From assembly GCA_008360975.2 (NCBI GenBank), contig CM039211.1, positions 66,306,565-66,370,564 of the forward strand: a DNA stretch of 64,000 nucleotides, given 5' to 3'. Positions within the stretch are counted from its first letter, which is position 1, and each line of letters starts with the position of its first letter. This document shows, in pieces, positions 1 through 11,885 of this stretch. The notes under the pieces are model-generated. The model did not search any database. It was given only the letters and a program-made list of their open reading frames with translations, and was not told the DNA's origin. This DNA comes from Lichenostomus cassidix (lineage: Eukaryota > Chordata > Aves > Passeriformes > Meliphagidae). The position numbers and the translations under genes were made by a program.

Positions 1-3000
1 CTGCTGAAGATCCACTGGGAACTTTCCTCTCTGCTGGCACCTGAGGTTTGGGGTTTCCCCACGTGATGCCACCGAGGCAGGTACTGCTGGAGCCCTGGGA
101 TGGACCCGGTGTTTCCCTTCCCACTGGCAAGCTGCCTGTGTAGAGATAATGGCCACATGTTCCAGGTGTGTGCAGCACCCATGAAGCAACACTGCCCCTG
201 CAAAAACAGAAGCCTCTGTAGGCTGGCAGAAATGAAAAGGGTCACAGCCTCCCTCTGCAACCCTACAGCGACAAATTGATCCTTGCCCATCCGGGCACAT
301 GTCTGAACTCCACAGTAACAAAAGCTTACCTGCTGCTGTCATATCCTGTCTCTTCAACACCACAAAAACACACCCATGAGCTATCCCACCTCCTGTGCAT
401 CCCTATGATAATAAACTGGTGTTTTCCGTCGTCCCAGCCCTCCCATGCAGCCCCACTACATCAGACTTTGGGGGAGGTGGAGGCCGTGTGTGAGGTGAGA
501 AGTGCCTGTACCAGCTCCTGGCTGCACTGTGAGTGTTGTGCTCAGTCATGATTGAAGCTTGGTGCCCATATCACTCAAGGGATAGCCCAGTGTGGTGCAT
601 CTGCTCGTTGCTGGGGCTACTGCCTCACCACCCACATGTGGCCAGATCCATTCTGCCTGCACTGCAAGAGCTGGGGCTGTGCCAAGGCTGGGGATGTCCC
701 TCCTTGAGTCAGCCCACGTGGAGTCTCAGGAGCTTTGCAGGAGGATCTGGTTCCACCAGCCTGCTCACATCTGCCCTCAGCTAATGGCTCATGTGGATTT
801 TGGGAGCCTGGGGATGTAGGAGGGGCTGGTCCTGAAAAGTGAGAGCTTCTCACTCCATCCAGCTTCTCACTTTCCCCTTCCCGCCTCCTGATACTGCTCT
901 TCTCCCTGCAGCCCACGTGCACTGAGGGACACTGAGCACCTTCCAGGATTGGCCAGCTCCTCTGGAAGGAGCGGCGTTGGACGGGCTGCAGCACGCATTT
1001 GGCCCTGGGTCCTCCCCCGGGAGCAGACCCTGCGCTTTCCTCCATGCCTCGTGGTGCTCGCAGTGCACCGGGAGCTGGGCTGCTTGGCGCCAGCGCTGGC
1101 CGGGAGCCACGCGCTGCTTTCTCCACCGCTGCAGTGCTGGAGAGCTGAGCCAAGCCGAGGATCTGGGGAATCCCCCAGCTCTGCAGGGCTGGGGCCACCC
1201 TTGGGGGTGGGAATCTGAGAGCAGAACTTGATTTGGAGGGGTCTCTGTGCAGGGGATTGGAGCTGGCCCCATCAGCGGTGTGCCGGGAGGAGGGATGGAG
1301 TGGGGATCTGGAGTATGTTGGGCCACCAGCTCTGAGCAAAGCTAGGGAGCTGCAATCTTGGGTGAAGAAGGAGGATGTTTGACAGTGGTGTGGAGTCTGC
1401 TGGATGAGCAGGGTGCTTGATGGGGCTGTGTGCACCCAGGGATTCTTGGGGCAGGACCTCCCTGGCACAGGGCAGCTCTGACATTGCAACTCTTCCCCTG
1501 CTCCATCCTCAGGCTCAGACAAGGATTATGAGCTCCAAACACCTCCCAGCTCCTCCTTTCTTCCATGGCAAAAATACATGAAAAGACATGTTCAAGCTGT
1601 CTGCAGCATCCTGTCCAGCATCTGGTCTCTCTCTCAGCAGCCGGAAAGGACTGAATTTAGGGACCATGGGGTCTCTCTTCCCTTTCCCTCTCCTCTGAGC
1701 AGAGAGGAATCTGACAGCTTCTGTCCAGGCAGATCAGGACTTGGACATGTGAACAGTTGTCTGGGGGTTATATTACACTGCCAGAAACCCACGCAGGACA
1801 AGCTGAACTGGGCCATAAGAGCTGTGTGCTTCCCTCCCTCCCTGTCCACAGCTTTGCCTGACTCGCTGCTGCTGTGTGCCCAAAGGCGTCCTGAGCTCTT
1901 TTGCCAGGAGGAAGCTGTCACATCCATGATCTGGGCTCCCATGTGCTGGGCCAGGAGAAGAGATCAGGAAGGCTCTTGAGCTTGAGAGCTGGAACTGGGC
2001 CAGACCTGAAGTGAGATGTGTCATGCTGATGTGCAGGTGCCCTCTCATGATGATGTGCTGAGGGATGGGGATGCTGGTCCTCAGCTGTGCTGGATGAGTT
2101 TGCTGGATTTCTGCCTGGATGATGTGAGAGGAGCAGATGGACAGATGGAATAGGACAGTGGGGACTGGAGATGGACACATCTGAAATCTGTGGTGTCCTC
2201 TCATGGTTTCTGTGCAGAGGGGACTGCCACAGGAGGTGTTTCTTCATGTGCAGGCCTGGCTGATGGTGTGAAGCCTCTCCTACCTCAGTGCCCATTTCAG
2301 TGCTGCCTGTCTGGTGACGCTCTACAACCCTGCAGCCTGGGCAAAGATGAGGCACATACATGCCCTGGAAACCAACCCCAGTGACTGTCCCTGACATCCC
2401 AGAGACATGGGTGACCACTCCAGAGGTGCAGGTGCCTGCTGGATGCAGGGCATCTTGGGGTGATGGGGCTGTGCCCTTCAGCACCAGCCTATTTGCCTTG
2501 TGTGGGACTTGCCCTGTGAAGCCTCGTGCTCAGTGGCTTTGCTCTGGCTGGCTCGGCATGTGTCCAGGCTCTGTCTGACGTGCTGTGGGCATGGCCCCGT
2601 CTGAAGTGCAGGCTTGTTGTGTGTTTACCCTGGCCAGCCTGAGGTGTACAGGAAACCAGAGAGCTCTGCTCACTGGCTGTCACTTTATTTATTATGGTCA
2701 CAGCTTGGGCTGCCCACACTGTGAAATGAAGGTAGCAAAAACCCCAAGTGCTGCAGTGCAGTTCCTGCCCTGCTAGCCCTGCTCTGCTCTGATTGACACT
2801 GCTATCCTGGAGCTGGGAGCAATCCTGCCCTGGAGCTAGCTGTCAGGATGCTTGGTGCTGTGTAAAGATCATCCCTGTCCGAAAGCATGATGGCTTTTCC
2901 CAGATGTGTCCAGACACACTGTGCCAGGAGAAATTGCTGAGGGATGCCCAGACCAATGTCACATCACAGTAATTAGCTGCACTAACACCTGGATGTCCCA

Positions 3001-5365
3001 AGCTGGTTACATCTTCCCTGGCTTTTCACTTCTGCTCTGCAAAACAGCACTGAGCATTGCCCTAGGTCTCCACAGCTGCTGCTCCAGGGATTTTCATCCA
3101 CCTCTGTCACCCCAAAAGGAGGTGTGGGGAACACTGCCCAGCTGCCACTGCAATGTGCAGAGCCTGGGACCCCAGTTTTTTATTGCCCCAGACTCCTTGG
3201 ACCCCAGTTTTTTGTTGCCCATGGCCAGCAGTTTCACACAGCCTGTTCCATCCCTGCCGCCACAGCAAGCTCTCATCCTAGAGAGGACACCACAGTGGTG
3301 ACTCTGGTTGCTTTAATGGTGGAGTTTAAGGTTTGGAGGCTGCTGAGGATTGGGAATCCCTCTGTGTGGGGCTGGGGGCAGTTGCCTGTGTGGGGGCTTG
3401 AGCCATCCCAGCTGCTCCCACCACGGTGCACTGCAAGCACCCGGGAGGCAGCATGCAAAGCACTGCGTGTTGAGAGACACAGGCAAACTCGCAGCTGAAG
3501 AGCAAAGAAGAGAGAGGCAACTTATACACATGGCTATTTATAGGAACTGCCCTCCTGCCAGGACCTGACTGGCAGCAGCAAGGGCTGGGCTGGCGTTTAG
3601 GGAGCTCAGTCCAAAACCACCAGCCAGCAACCTGGGGACATGAAACAAAACCTCCCGGTGCTCAGAGGGCTCCAGGTCCCCACAGGGTCACATGCTTGTT
3701 GGATTGCATTGCTATTAAAGGGAGAAAGTGCTAGTGAGCTGATAAACAGGGGAAGGTGAGCCAGCTCCTGAAACCATGGGCAACTTGGCAGCCCTTCTCC
3801 CGGAACAGACAGCCTAGTGCTGGAGCCTACTAAGCAGGACTAAACACTTGGTCTGAAGTGTTGATGCAGTGTTTTGAGTCACAGAGAGTTAAATCTATGA
3901 AGGGCAGAGACAGATGTGCCTTTTAAGGAGGATTATAAGAGCTAAATATTGGTTTTGTTGTGTTTAGGCATCTTAAGTTTCTATGTTTTTCACCAAAATA
4001 AAGCGCAGGCAGAGATTCATTGAATAGTCACTGAATATTCAGGCAATATTTGAGTCTGACTTTCTGAAGGCATTAAATTTATTGGATGGGATAGCAAGCA
4101 AAAACCAAGTAACCAACCAAAACCAACCCAGAGGGGTGGAACATGAGAATTTATTTACAAAGGAAAAATGGGAATGTTCTAGAGGGTGGATTTCTCTCGT
4201 GGCTCAGGCAGCATCTCCCTGGTGCCAGCCCTCAGTACCTGGATGCTGCCTATGGAGCCACCCCCTGGGCATTGTGCAAGAAGACCCTGCCTGGGCGAGG
4301 CTCAGCTGATTCCCGAAGTTCTTAGTGACTGTCTGCAGGCTCTTTTCATTGTTCAGACCCAGGGATTTACCAGTCACGTTCCTGCTCCTCAGTCTCATGG
4401 CAGAATAACTCTTCATCCCTCCAGCAAATCTCAGCAGAACTGAGTTGCTGCTGTTCGCGGGACACCCGATTTCTCTGCCTGGAGATATTTCTCTGTGCCT
4501 ACTGGACCAGCTCCACTGATTACCCCAGCCCTGCTTCTGGCTGTTGGCAGAAGCTGTTGACTTCCTGTAAGCCGGTGTAAAATAAGATAGAAGCCATCCC
4601 TGGTAGGTGCTGATATCTGTGAACCAGGGCAGGATGGGGTCTCTTCTTAAGCACCTCTCTTTGTATGTGGCTCACGTGGAATAGGAAAAGTCTTTATTGC
4701 TGATACAAAAAGTCCCATTGCTCTTGACCTCACAAGCCCATATCCATGCCTTTGGGATCTGGGTGATGCTGCAGCATGGACCAGAGCTGGGAATTAGGCA
4801 TAAGATGGTGAGACTGAGAGCCCAGAGCTAAAACCCCTCTACCCTGTTGGATCCCTGTCTCCATCACAGAGTGGTTTTGATGAAGGAGGAGGTTTACCTC
4901 GGGGACATGGGGCTGTGTGCACATTCCAGCAGGATCAGCACCCCCAGGCTGGACCACGGCGTGCTCTGGGAGGGCTGGAAGGCTGCGGGGGCAGAGGGAG
5001 CAGTCCCCGGCGGGGCCCGGGATGCAGGCAGCCTTCCCGGCCACGCTGCTCGGGCTGCGGCTGCCCTCTCCCGGCTGCCGACCAGGGCTGAGCTTTGCTT
5101 CCCCAGCCGCATCCACCTCCTCTGGCTTTCTGCGCTGCTGCAGACCTGCGGCTCTTAAGCTTCTGTCTCATTTTCCTGCTCCACAGGACCATTAGTACCC
5201 AGCAACTCCGACCCGTCAAACTGGAGCTTCCCTGGGAGTTGTGAGACCCCTATTTACTGCTGAGAAAGTCATGGCAGGGGCGAGGACAGCATCAGGCTTC
5301 AAATACCTGAATTTTCTCTTTCCCCTTGATGACAAAGTGTGCTGGGATACCCAATGTCAGGGATG
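1..5365. other. Intergenic stretch, no gene recognised
   Basis: No protein homology, RNA gene or mobile element is recognisable. Two moderately GC-rich patches (about 940-1160 and 4890-5120) produce long chance open frames on both strands. A short imperfect direct repeat lies near 3167-3220. Confidence 0.6.
3167..3220. repeat. Short direct repeat
   Basis: Two adjacent copies of GGACCCCAGTTTTTTxTTGCCC, about 32 bp apart start to start, differing at one base (A or G). Confidence 0.75.
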
Positions 5366-5559
5366 TCATAGAATCACAGAATGGTTTGGGATGAAAGGGG
5401 CTTTAAAGATGACCTCATTGCCACCTCCCCTGCCCCAGGCAAGGTCACCTTCCACCAGACCAGGGAGTCAAAACTCATCCAACCTGGCCTTGAATACTTG
5501 CAGGGGCAGGACATCTTCAACTTCTCTGGGCAGTGTGTGCCAGTGCATGGCACACCCTC
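5366..5559 (-). mobile_element. CR1 LINE 3' fragment, left part (interrupted by LTR)
   Basis: The sequence opens TCATAGAATCACAGAATGG, the reverse complement of the CR1 3' terminus. It continues with the typical antisense CR1 text (for example CCTTCCACCAGACCAGG and CATCCAACCTGGCCTTGAA). The element therefore lies on the minus strand with its 3' end at 5366. It stops at 5559, where the solo LTR begins, and resumes at 6564. It is too diverged and truncated to be active. Confidence 0.9.
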
Positions 5560-6563
5560 TGTGCTGGTTTTGCACAGCCTGGTTTTGGGTAGCGTGGGGA
5601 CCACAGAGGTGGCTTCTGTGAGAAGCTGCTAGAAGCTTCCACCATGTCCAGCAGAGCCAATCCCTGATGGCTCTGAAGATGGACATGCCACTGGCCAAGG
5701 CTGGGCCAATTAAAGAGGTTGGTTATGCCTCTGTGATGACATATTTAAGAAGGAAAGCAAAACAAAGTGGGACGTTTTTTTCTAGCCAGAGAAGAGGAGG
5801 AGGTGAGAACATGTGAGGGAAACAACATGGAGACACAAAGTCTCAGTGGAGAAGGTGGAGGAGGAGGTGGTCCAGGTGCTGGAGGTGAATTTCTTCTGCT
5901 TGCTGTGGTGAGTGCCATGGAGAGGCAGCTGTGCCCCTGCAGCCCATGGGGTCCACGGGGGATGCAGAGATCCACCCACAGCCCATGGGGGAGCTGCCCA
6001 CAGCAGAGCAGGTGGATGCCTGGAGGAGGCTGTGATCCAGCAGGAGTCCCAGTAGAGAGAAAGGCCATGCTCCCAAGATGGAACAGCCTGGCCTCAGAGG
6101 TCTGTACCCTGTGGATGAGTGACCCACACCACAGCAGTTTTGGGAAACTGCTGCTCATGAGATGGACCCACACTGGCGTGGGAAAGGACCCCATGGTGCA
6201 GCAGGGGAAGGACTCCTCTCCCTGAGTGGCAGAAGAAAATCTCAGGTGATGAACAGACCAAATCCCCCATGTCCTGTCTCCCTGCACTGTTGGTGGGAAG
6301 GAAGGAGGGGTTGGGGAAAAAAAGGTGTCTTTAAGGGCTTATTTTACTTCTCATTCTCCTCCTCTGACTCTGTTAATAATAAATTTACTCTGTACATCTA
6401 AGTTGAACCTGGTTTGCCCTTGGAGGGTTTTCTTCTGGTCTGTAACTCATGAACCCTTTGTTTAATTTATTTTGTTTTCTCTCCTCTTCCCAGCTGTGGC
6501 AGGGAAGAGTGAGTGAGTGGCTGTTGTGGGTGCCTAGCTTTTGGCCAGTGTCAAACCACAACA
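5560..6563 (+). mobile_element. Solo LTR of an endogenous retrovirus (avian ERVL-like)
   Basis: The element begins TGTGCTGGTTTTG and ends ACCACAACA (TG...CA termini). It is flanked by a perfect 5-bp target-site duplication, CCCTC (5555-5559 and 6564-6568). A 5-bp duplication fits ERVL-type integration. It is about 1 kb long, with short internal repeats around 'GCAGCCCATGGGG' (5940-5995), an AATAAA signal at 6378-6383 and an AGAGTGAGTGAG segment near the 3' end. These features agree with an abundant avian LTR type I recognise, but I cannot name the exact family. No gag, pol or env sequence and no second LTR are present, so this is a recombined solo LTR. Confidence 0.88.
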
Positions 6564-6780
6564 CCCTCACAGCAAAAAAATTTCTTTTTAAAATCAAATA
6601 TAAATCTCTGCTCTTTTAGTTTAAAATCATTCCCCCTTGTCCCATCATGATCTGCCTTTGTGAAAAGGCCCTCTTTTTAAAAGCCAAGCTCCCTTTAAGC
6701 ACTGATATTGTGGTGGCTTGCTCTTCAGGTGACAGGTACGTTTCTCTTCCCTGCTCCAGACCTCCTGGTTGCCTGGTGCT
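6564..6780 (-). mobile_element. CR1 LINE 3' fragment, right part
   Basis: This is the continuation of the antisense CR1 text after the LTR. CCCTCACAGCAAAAAAATTTC and TTAAAATCATTCCCCCTTGTCC match the CR1 segment that follows 'TTCCAGTGTCTCACCACCCTCA' in intact copies. Together with 5366-5559 it forms one CR1 copy split by the LTR. The right edge is degenerate and approximate. Confidence 0.8.
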
Positions 6781-8039
6781 CAGGAGCCCAATAGTGCTCA
6801 GAGGTGCCATGGAACCCTGAGACAGTCAGAGCTTTGGTGATATCTGTTAGATTTTATTCTCAGTAAAAAAAAACCCTAAAAACTCTGAAAAGCCATAGTT
6901 TTGAAAGTAAAAATCAGGAGAACTATGGTGGAAAGGGCAGTGGCACTGTGTTGACTTTGTCAGGTGTAATTCTTATCCCAGGCAGAACAGAAACACGCTT
7001 GGGTTCAAGGGCAGACAAGCAGCACAGAAGATGTCTGTGAGACAGAGATTTCCTGAAAGGAGCCAAAGCATACCCCATCCCCATTCAAAACTCCACCAGT
7101 GTTTTGAATTTTGCCAGTATATTCTCCATGGATGATCTTTCAGGCAACAGCTTTCCAATCTTGAAAAAGGCAAGAGCATCCAGTTTGACCATTTTCTTTC
7201 AAGCTGCTGTTGCTGCTTCGTGTGGCTCCCAGCAGAGTGGGACACCTGGGAGAGAAGTAGCATAACAATCCAGGACATCTGCATCTATGGCACAGGGTCA
7301 TGAGGAGATGGACCTTGAGGTTAGAGGCACCAGGAAAAAAGGGAACTTTAATATTTAACAGCAAGCCTCCCTTGAGCAAGGACAGGTCTAGATGGAGAAC
7401 AGACCACCCATATAGCCACCCCTGCACCAGGGGGAGATGCTGTGGGCTGGAGATTTATGTGAAAGACCAGGAAAATCTGATGTTTCCTTGTGTATCACTG
7501 GATTCATACCTGCTCCCTGTGAGAAATGACACCTGTGGAGCAGTGGGTGGCATTTGCAGTGGCAGGAGAAGCATGGCAAGGGTGTACACAGGGAGGAGGG
7601 AAGCAGTAGGGCAGATGTAGAAGTCTGTGACCAGAAAAGAGGGATTTATGCAATATTTCACAAACCCACTATCTCAAGTGAGTCCCTGGAATATAGCTCA
7701 TGGTCTGAGCCTCTTTCTCGGAATCAGGATGAGAGGGTGATGTGGGAGAGGGGTACACATCCCTCCTGAGGGGATGTGTCTGTCCCTCATTGAGGGGCTG
7801 TTTGATCCACCCCAGGGCAGAGTGCCTGCCGCAGCTCCCAGGGAGTGTCACTGAGGTGGGTTCCCTACGGACATCTCACAGCAGGATGGCATTGTTAGTA
7901 AATCCATGGCTGTTCGGAGTGTCCAACAGGCTTGGTGGCAGCCGAGCAGCACAGCCTGGCCCTGCGGGTGCATTTGGTCGATTTGGAGGATGCTTGCAGC
8001 ACACCCAGAGCAGCCGTGCGAGGGCAGCACAGACCACCG

Positions 8040-8077
<38 letters not shown>

Positions 8078-9189
8078 CCAGAGCCTGCTCACCTGCTTGC
8101 CAACAATTCTCTGCACAGGTCCTTTAGGCTCTTGCCCAGTGCTCCCTCAACTCAGAAGGTCAGTGCTTGCTTGGACTGAGTGGAGCTGCTGCAATTCCTG
8201 CTGCTGGCTCAAGAAACACTTTATCTCCTTTCCCCGTGGTGGATGAGATGCAGTGACCATCCTGCTTGTGCACACATCGCTCCTGATGTGTGTCATCTGC
8301 CTCGGGCTGTGTGATTCCTGCTTATTCATGGGGGAAATCAGGTTGAAAATTTGAAAATCAGGAAAAGACATGAGAAAAGAAAGCCAGCTTTTTGATATGA
8401 GGGGAGCCCTGATCACCCAGAATTTGCCCTGTGTACCAACAGGCCACATCTCTGCATGACACTGGGGACTGGGACTGGGAGTTTTTGCCAGTTCCACGCT
8501 GGCAAAAACCTTGTGGGTGCTGGGAGGGGGGATCAGTGCCCCCTCAGAACTTTGTGGAGCAGAGAAGAGGTTGCCCAGGATGACAGAAGCCTCTCCAGTG
8601 TGACAGGAGACCAGCTTTGCTCCTATGGGGGATGGGGAAAGAGGCTGGGGCTGGGGAAAGTGACAGGGCAGAAGATGTGTGGGCTGTGAGCTGCAGAGGG
8701 AGCAGCAGACTTTTGGGATCAGCAGGCAGTCAGGAGGTTGAAAAGGCAGAGGTTGTGCAGGATCCTGCTGCTAATCTGGCAGGTATTCCTCATTGGAAAC
8801 ACTGTTCATTAATGGAGACAGGAAAATACAGCAAGGTTTGCAATGTTTCCCAGCTCCAGCCGGTGTCTGGAGGATTTTCCTCCCAGGAAAAGAGCCCTGG
8901 TGGACAATGGGACTTGACTAATTGTATTTCTGGGAGGAGAGCCAGGACTGTGTGAGGATACCTCTCAGGGCATAACCCTGCTCAGCTCAGATTGATCAAC
9001 TCCCAACAGGTTGTGATGGGACTGACTCTGCTCTCTACCTTTGCCAAAGAACACCAAGCAGACACAAAGGCGCTAAATTTGGGCATTGGATGACTTAATC
9101 TCTGACAAAATTACCTGGAAACATTTGAGAAAGACACATTCTCCCCACTATAACAGCAGGCAACAGCACCAGAGGGTTGTCCTAGAGCC
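6781..9189. other. Intergenic stretch, no gene recognised
   Basis: Unique-looking sequence without recognisable genes. The only notable element is the (CAG)11 tract at 8044-8076. Confidence 0.55.
8044..8076. repeat. (CAG)11 microsatellite
   Basis: Eleven uninterrupted CAG units. Depending on frame they would read as Gln, Ser or Ala on the plus strand. The surrounding frames show no protein resemblance, so I treat it as non-coding. Confidence 0.95.
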
Positions 9190-9360
9190 TAGAGCAGTTG
9201 TGGATCCTCCATTCCTGAAAATGTTCAATGCCAGGTTGGACAGAGCTTTGAGTAACCTGCTCCAGTGGAAGATGTCCCTGCCTATGATAGTGGGATTGAA
9301 ACAAGGTGATCTTTAAGGTCCCTTCCAACCCAAACCATTCTATGATTCCATGATCCTATG
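9190..9360 (+). mobile_element. CR1 LINE 3' fragment
   Basis: Sense-strand CR1 3' end: GTCCCTTCCAACCCAAACCATT followed by CTATGATTCCATGATCCTATG at the terminus (9340-9360). It is preceded by diverged CR1 3'UTR text (TGTTCAATGCCAGGTTGGA). The left boundary is approximate. The 5' truncation is typical of CR1. Confidence 0.85.
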
Positions 9361-11185
9361 CCAAGCACAGAGAAGATTGTTCCATTTTTGCAGCAGCCAG
9401 CACACGAGGAGATCATCTACCCATCAGCTGCAGCTAGCCTTGGTACCTGCTTGGGTTTTAAAGTTGTGTAGAATTGCAGCATCTCCTCTCTGGATTTGAC
9501 CTTCCTTCCTTTATGGTTTCTGGAAATATTCCCTCTCTTCATCAAAAGTGCTCTTGGGAATATGAAGTGTTTGAGGATATGGGTCTGCATGAATCTAAAA
9601 ACATCTGCAAAGCAAATACCAGCCCTTCTCAGTGTGGTGTGCAGATGGTGAATCGCCGTCCTCCCGCTGCAATGTGCCATGGTCATTGTACAGTGGCTCC
9701 TGCCCCAGCTGTTGGGATCAGGGACAGGCACAGGGACAGGTAAAGGGCATGTCTGAGAGCTGCCAGCTCCAGAAAACATCTGGGCTTCTAGAAAGCCAGG
9801 TCTGGTGCTACATACAGCCTTTGGGTGGGTGAGCTGGGAGCACAACTATGGGCCCACATTGCCACTGGGATCTGAAAGGAACTGCTGGGGGATCCCATGT
9901 CTCGATCCCCTTCTCCTTCCCTTCTCCTTGACTTTTTTCAACCCCCTGCTCCACTGAAGCATAAAGTAGTGCTCCATCCTGCAAAGCCCTCCCCGGAGGG
10001 AGCCCAAGGCAGTGGAGAAATACACGTTTGCCCCTCTTCTTAAGCCACAGTCTTGACCATGCTAAAATCTCCAAGGTGATATACATGCAGGTATCCCTTC
10101 ATGAGCAAGTTTTTTGCCACCCCAATTACCCCATTAAAGCCAGAGCCACTCTTCTCTCAGGTATCTGTTTGCTTGAGATAGCTTAATAAAATTGATCATC
10201 TCTAGGGTTTGCCTTACCCTATTCAAAGGACCTGAATGTGGGGCAAAGAGCTCCTGCTGGGCAGGTACTCTCAAAACTCTGGCTGAGTGTCTGGGACTGG
10301 GGAATCCATGGCTTCCCCTGATTTCCCCTTCCAGGTGATTTGCAGATCAGGATGACACCCAGGATAGTTTATTCTCAGCCATCTGATGCTTTCTCACCTA
10401 AATATACTCCTATGCTGAGGGAGTGTTCAGCAAAACACACTTCTGGAGGAGAGTCCCCTGAGACTGCAAGAGTCCATGGGATTTATCTCTGCAACTTATA
10501 AAAGTTTTACTGCAAATCTTCTGGCCCAAGCAAGCCAAGAGCTTGCTCCATAAATTACAACCAAGCTAGGGATTAGGAGCACTAAAACAGACGTACTTCG
10601 CAGCTAAAAATAAGGCACGGCACAAGCTTGAAGATTTGTTCTGCCTGGAAGTTTTATTGCACCCAAACTGTATGAGATAATGTGCAAGAAAGAACCGCTT
10701 AGCGGATCCATCTGCTTTTGGACACATTCGCCTGCTCAATCGCTCTGGAACGAGGCAATGAATCCATGAAAGAAAGTGGAGTTACACGGTGTTACCCAGT
10801 GCAGTAAAACTTTCTCCAGGCAAAGAGAGAGGCTGCCCTGTCCCTTCCCAGCTCTGCTCTTAACGTGCCTCTGGGGATGCTCTGAGGACACTGATCTTGG
10901 TATTTGGGGTTGCTGACAAAGGAGTGAACCCCACCAGTGCTGGTGTCAGATGTTGCTCTTGCTGGGCTCCTTTAGCCCATGGATTTAAACAGGCTTTGGG
11001 AAAGTATTCCTGCTCTGCTAAAGTGTGGTTGTATCTCCAGAGGTGCCCATCTTTCTCCTGACTGGGACACTGAGTGTGTAGCCCTGTCAGCTCCAACCTG
11101 CAGGCACACAGAAGAATACAGTGCAAAAGTTGTAATGCATGTAAAATTTGTAATGTAATGCAAAAATTGTAATGTCTGCAAAGTT
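9361..11185. other. Intergenic stretch, no gene recognised
   Basis: No gene or mobile element is recognisable. The AT-rich, non-repetitive block at about 10540-10800 may be a conserved non-coding element (see findings). A short imperfect tandem repeat lies at its right end. Confidence 0.55.
11124..11182. repeat. Imperfect AT-rich tandem repeat
   Basis: Three degenerate copies of an approximately 18-bp unit, TGCAAAAxTTGTAATG, immediately abutting the 3' end of the CR1 copy that follows. Confidence 0.6.
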
Positions 11186-11885
11186 ATTCACAGAATCACA
11201 GAGTGGCAGAGGTTTGCAGGAACCTCCAGAGCTAAACTTTGTTTAAGCAGGGCCCTCTAGAGCTGGCTGACAAGAACCACATCCAGGAGGCCTTTGAATA
11301 TCTCCAAAGATGGTAATCCATACTCTCCTTGGTCAATCTGCTCCTGTGGTTGGTCACTTGGACCATAAAAGAATGTATCCTCTGTTCCAGTTTGTGCCCC
11401 TTGCCTCCTGTGCTGTCACTGGACAAGGCTCTTCCAGCCTTTCATCATACGAAAGATGATCCAACCTCTTCATCACCTTGTGGCCCTTTGTTGGACTCTC
11501 TAGTATGTCTGTATCTCCCTTGAACTGGGATTCCAGAACTGGACACCAGATTCCAGGTGTGTCCTCACTACTGCTGTGTGGAGCACAGGGATCTTCTCCT
11601 TTGACCTGCTATCCACATTATCTGCAATGCAACCCAGGATAAATCCTCTGCAGCCAGGGCACTTGGTTCAGTGGCCAATGTTCAGCTTGGTGTCCACCAG
11701 TATCTCCAGCTCTTTCCATCTGAGTGACCCCCAGCATCCACTGGTGCATGGGGTTATTCTTCTCCAGGTACAGAATTTCACACTTCTTGCTGAACTTAAT
11801 AAAGTTCCTGTTGGCCCCTATCTCCAGCCTATCGAGGTCTCTCAGGATGGTAAAATGATCCTCTGGCACTTCAGCCACTCCTGCA
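11186..11885 (-). mobile_element. CR1 LINE fragment (about 700 bp)
   Basis: The minus-strand 3' end lies at about 11186 (TTCACAGAATCACAGAGTGG on the plus strand). The copy extends through the 3'UTR and into the C-terminal part of the reverse-transcriptase ORF. Antisense segments such as CCTTGTGGCCCTTTGTTGGA, GGATTCCAGAACTGGACACC and CAGAATTTCACACTTCTTGC match CR1 in order. The frame is broken by stops, so the copy is dead. It is the longest mobile-element copy in the window after the LTR. Confidence 0.9.

Noticed and set aside
617..1522. 301-residue open frame on the minus strand
   Set aside because: It is rich in Pro, Ser, Arg and Gly, as expected from a GC-rich patch. It has no recognisable domain, and overlapping frames of similar quality exist on both strands.
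5745..6287. 180-residue minus-strand open frame
   Set aside because: It lies antisense inside the solo LTR, which has no coding capacity.
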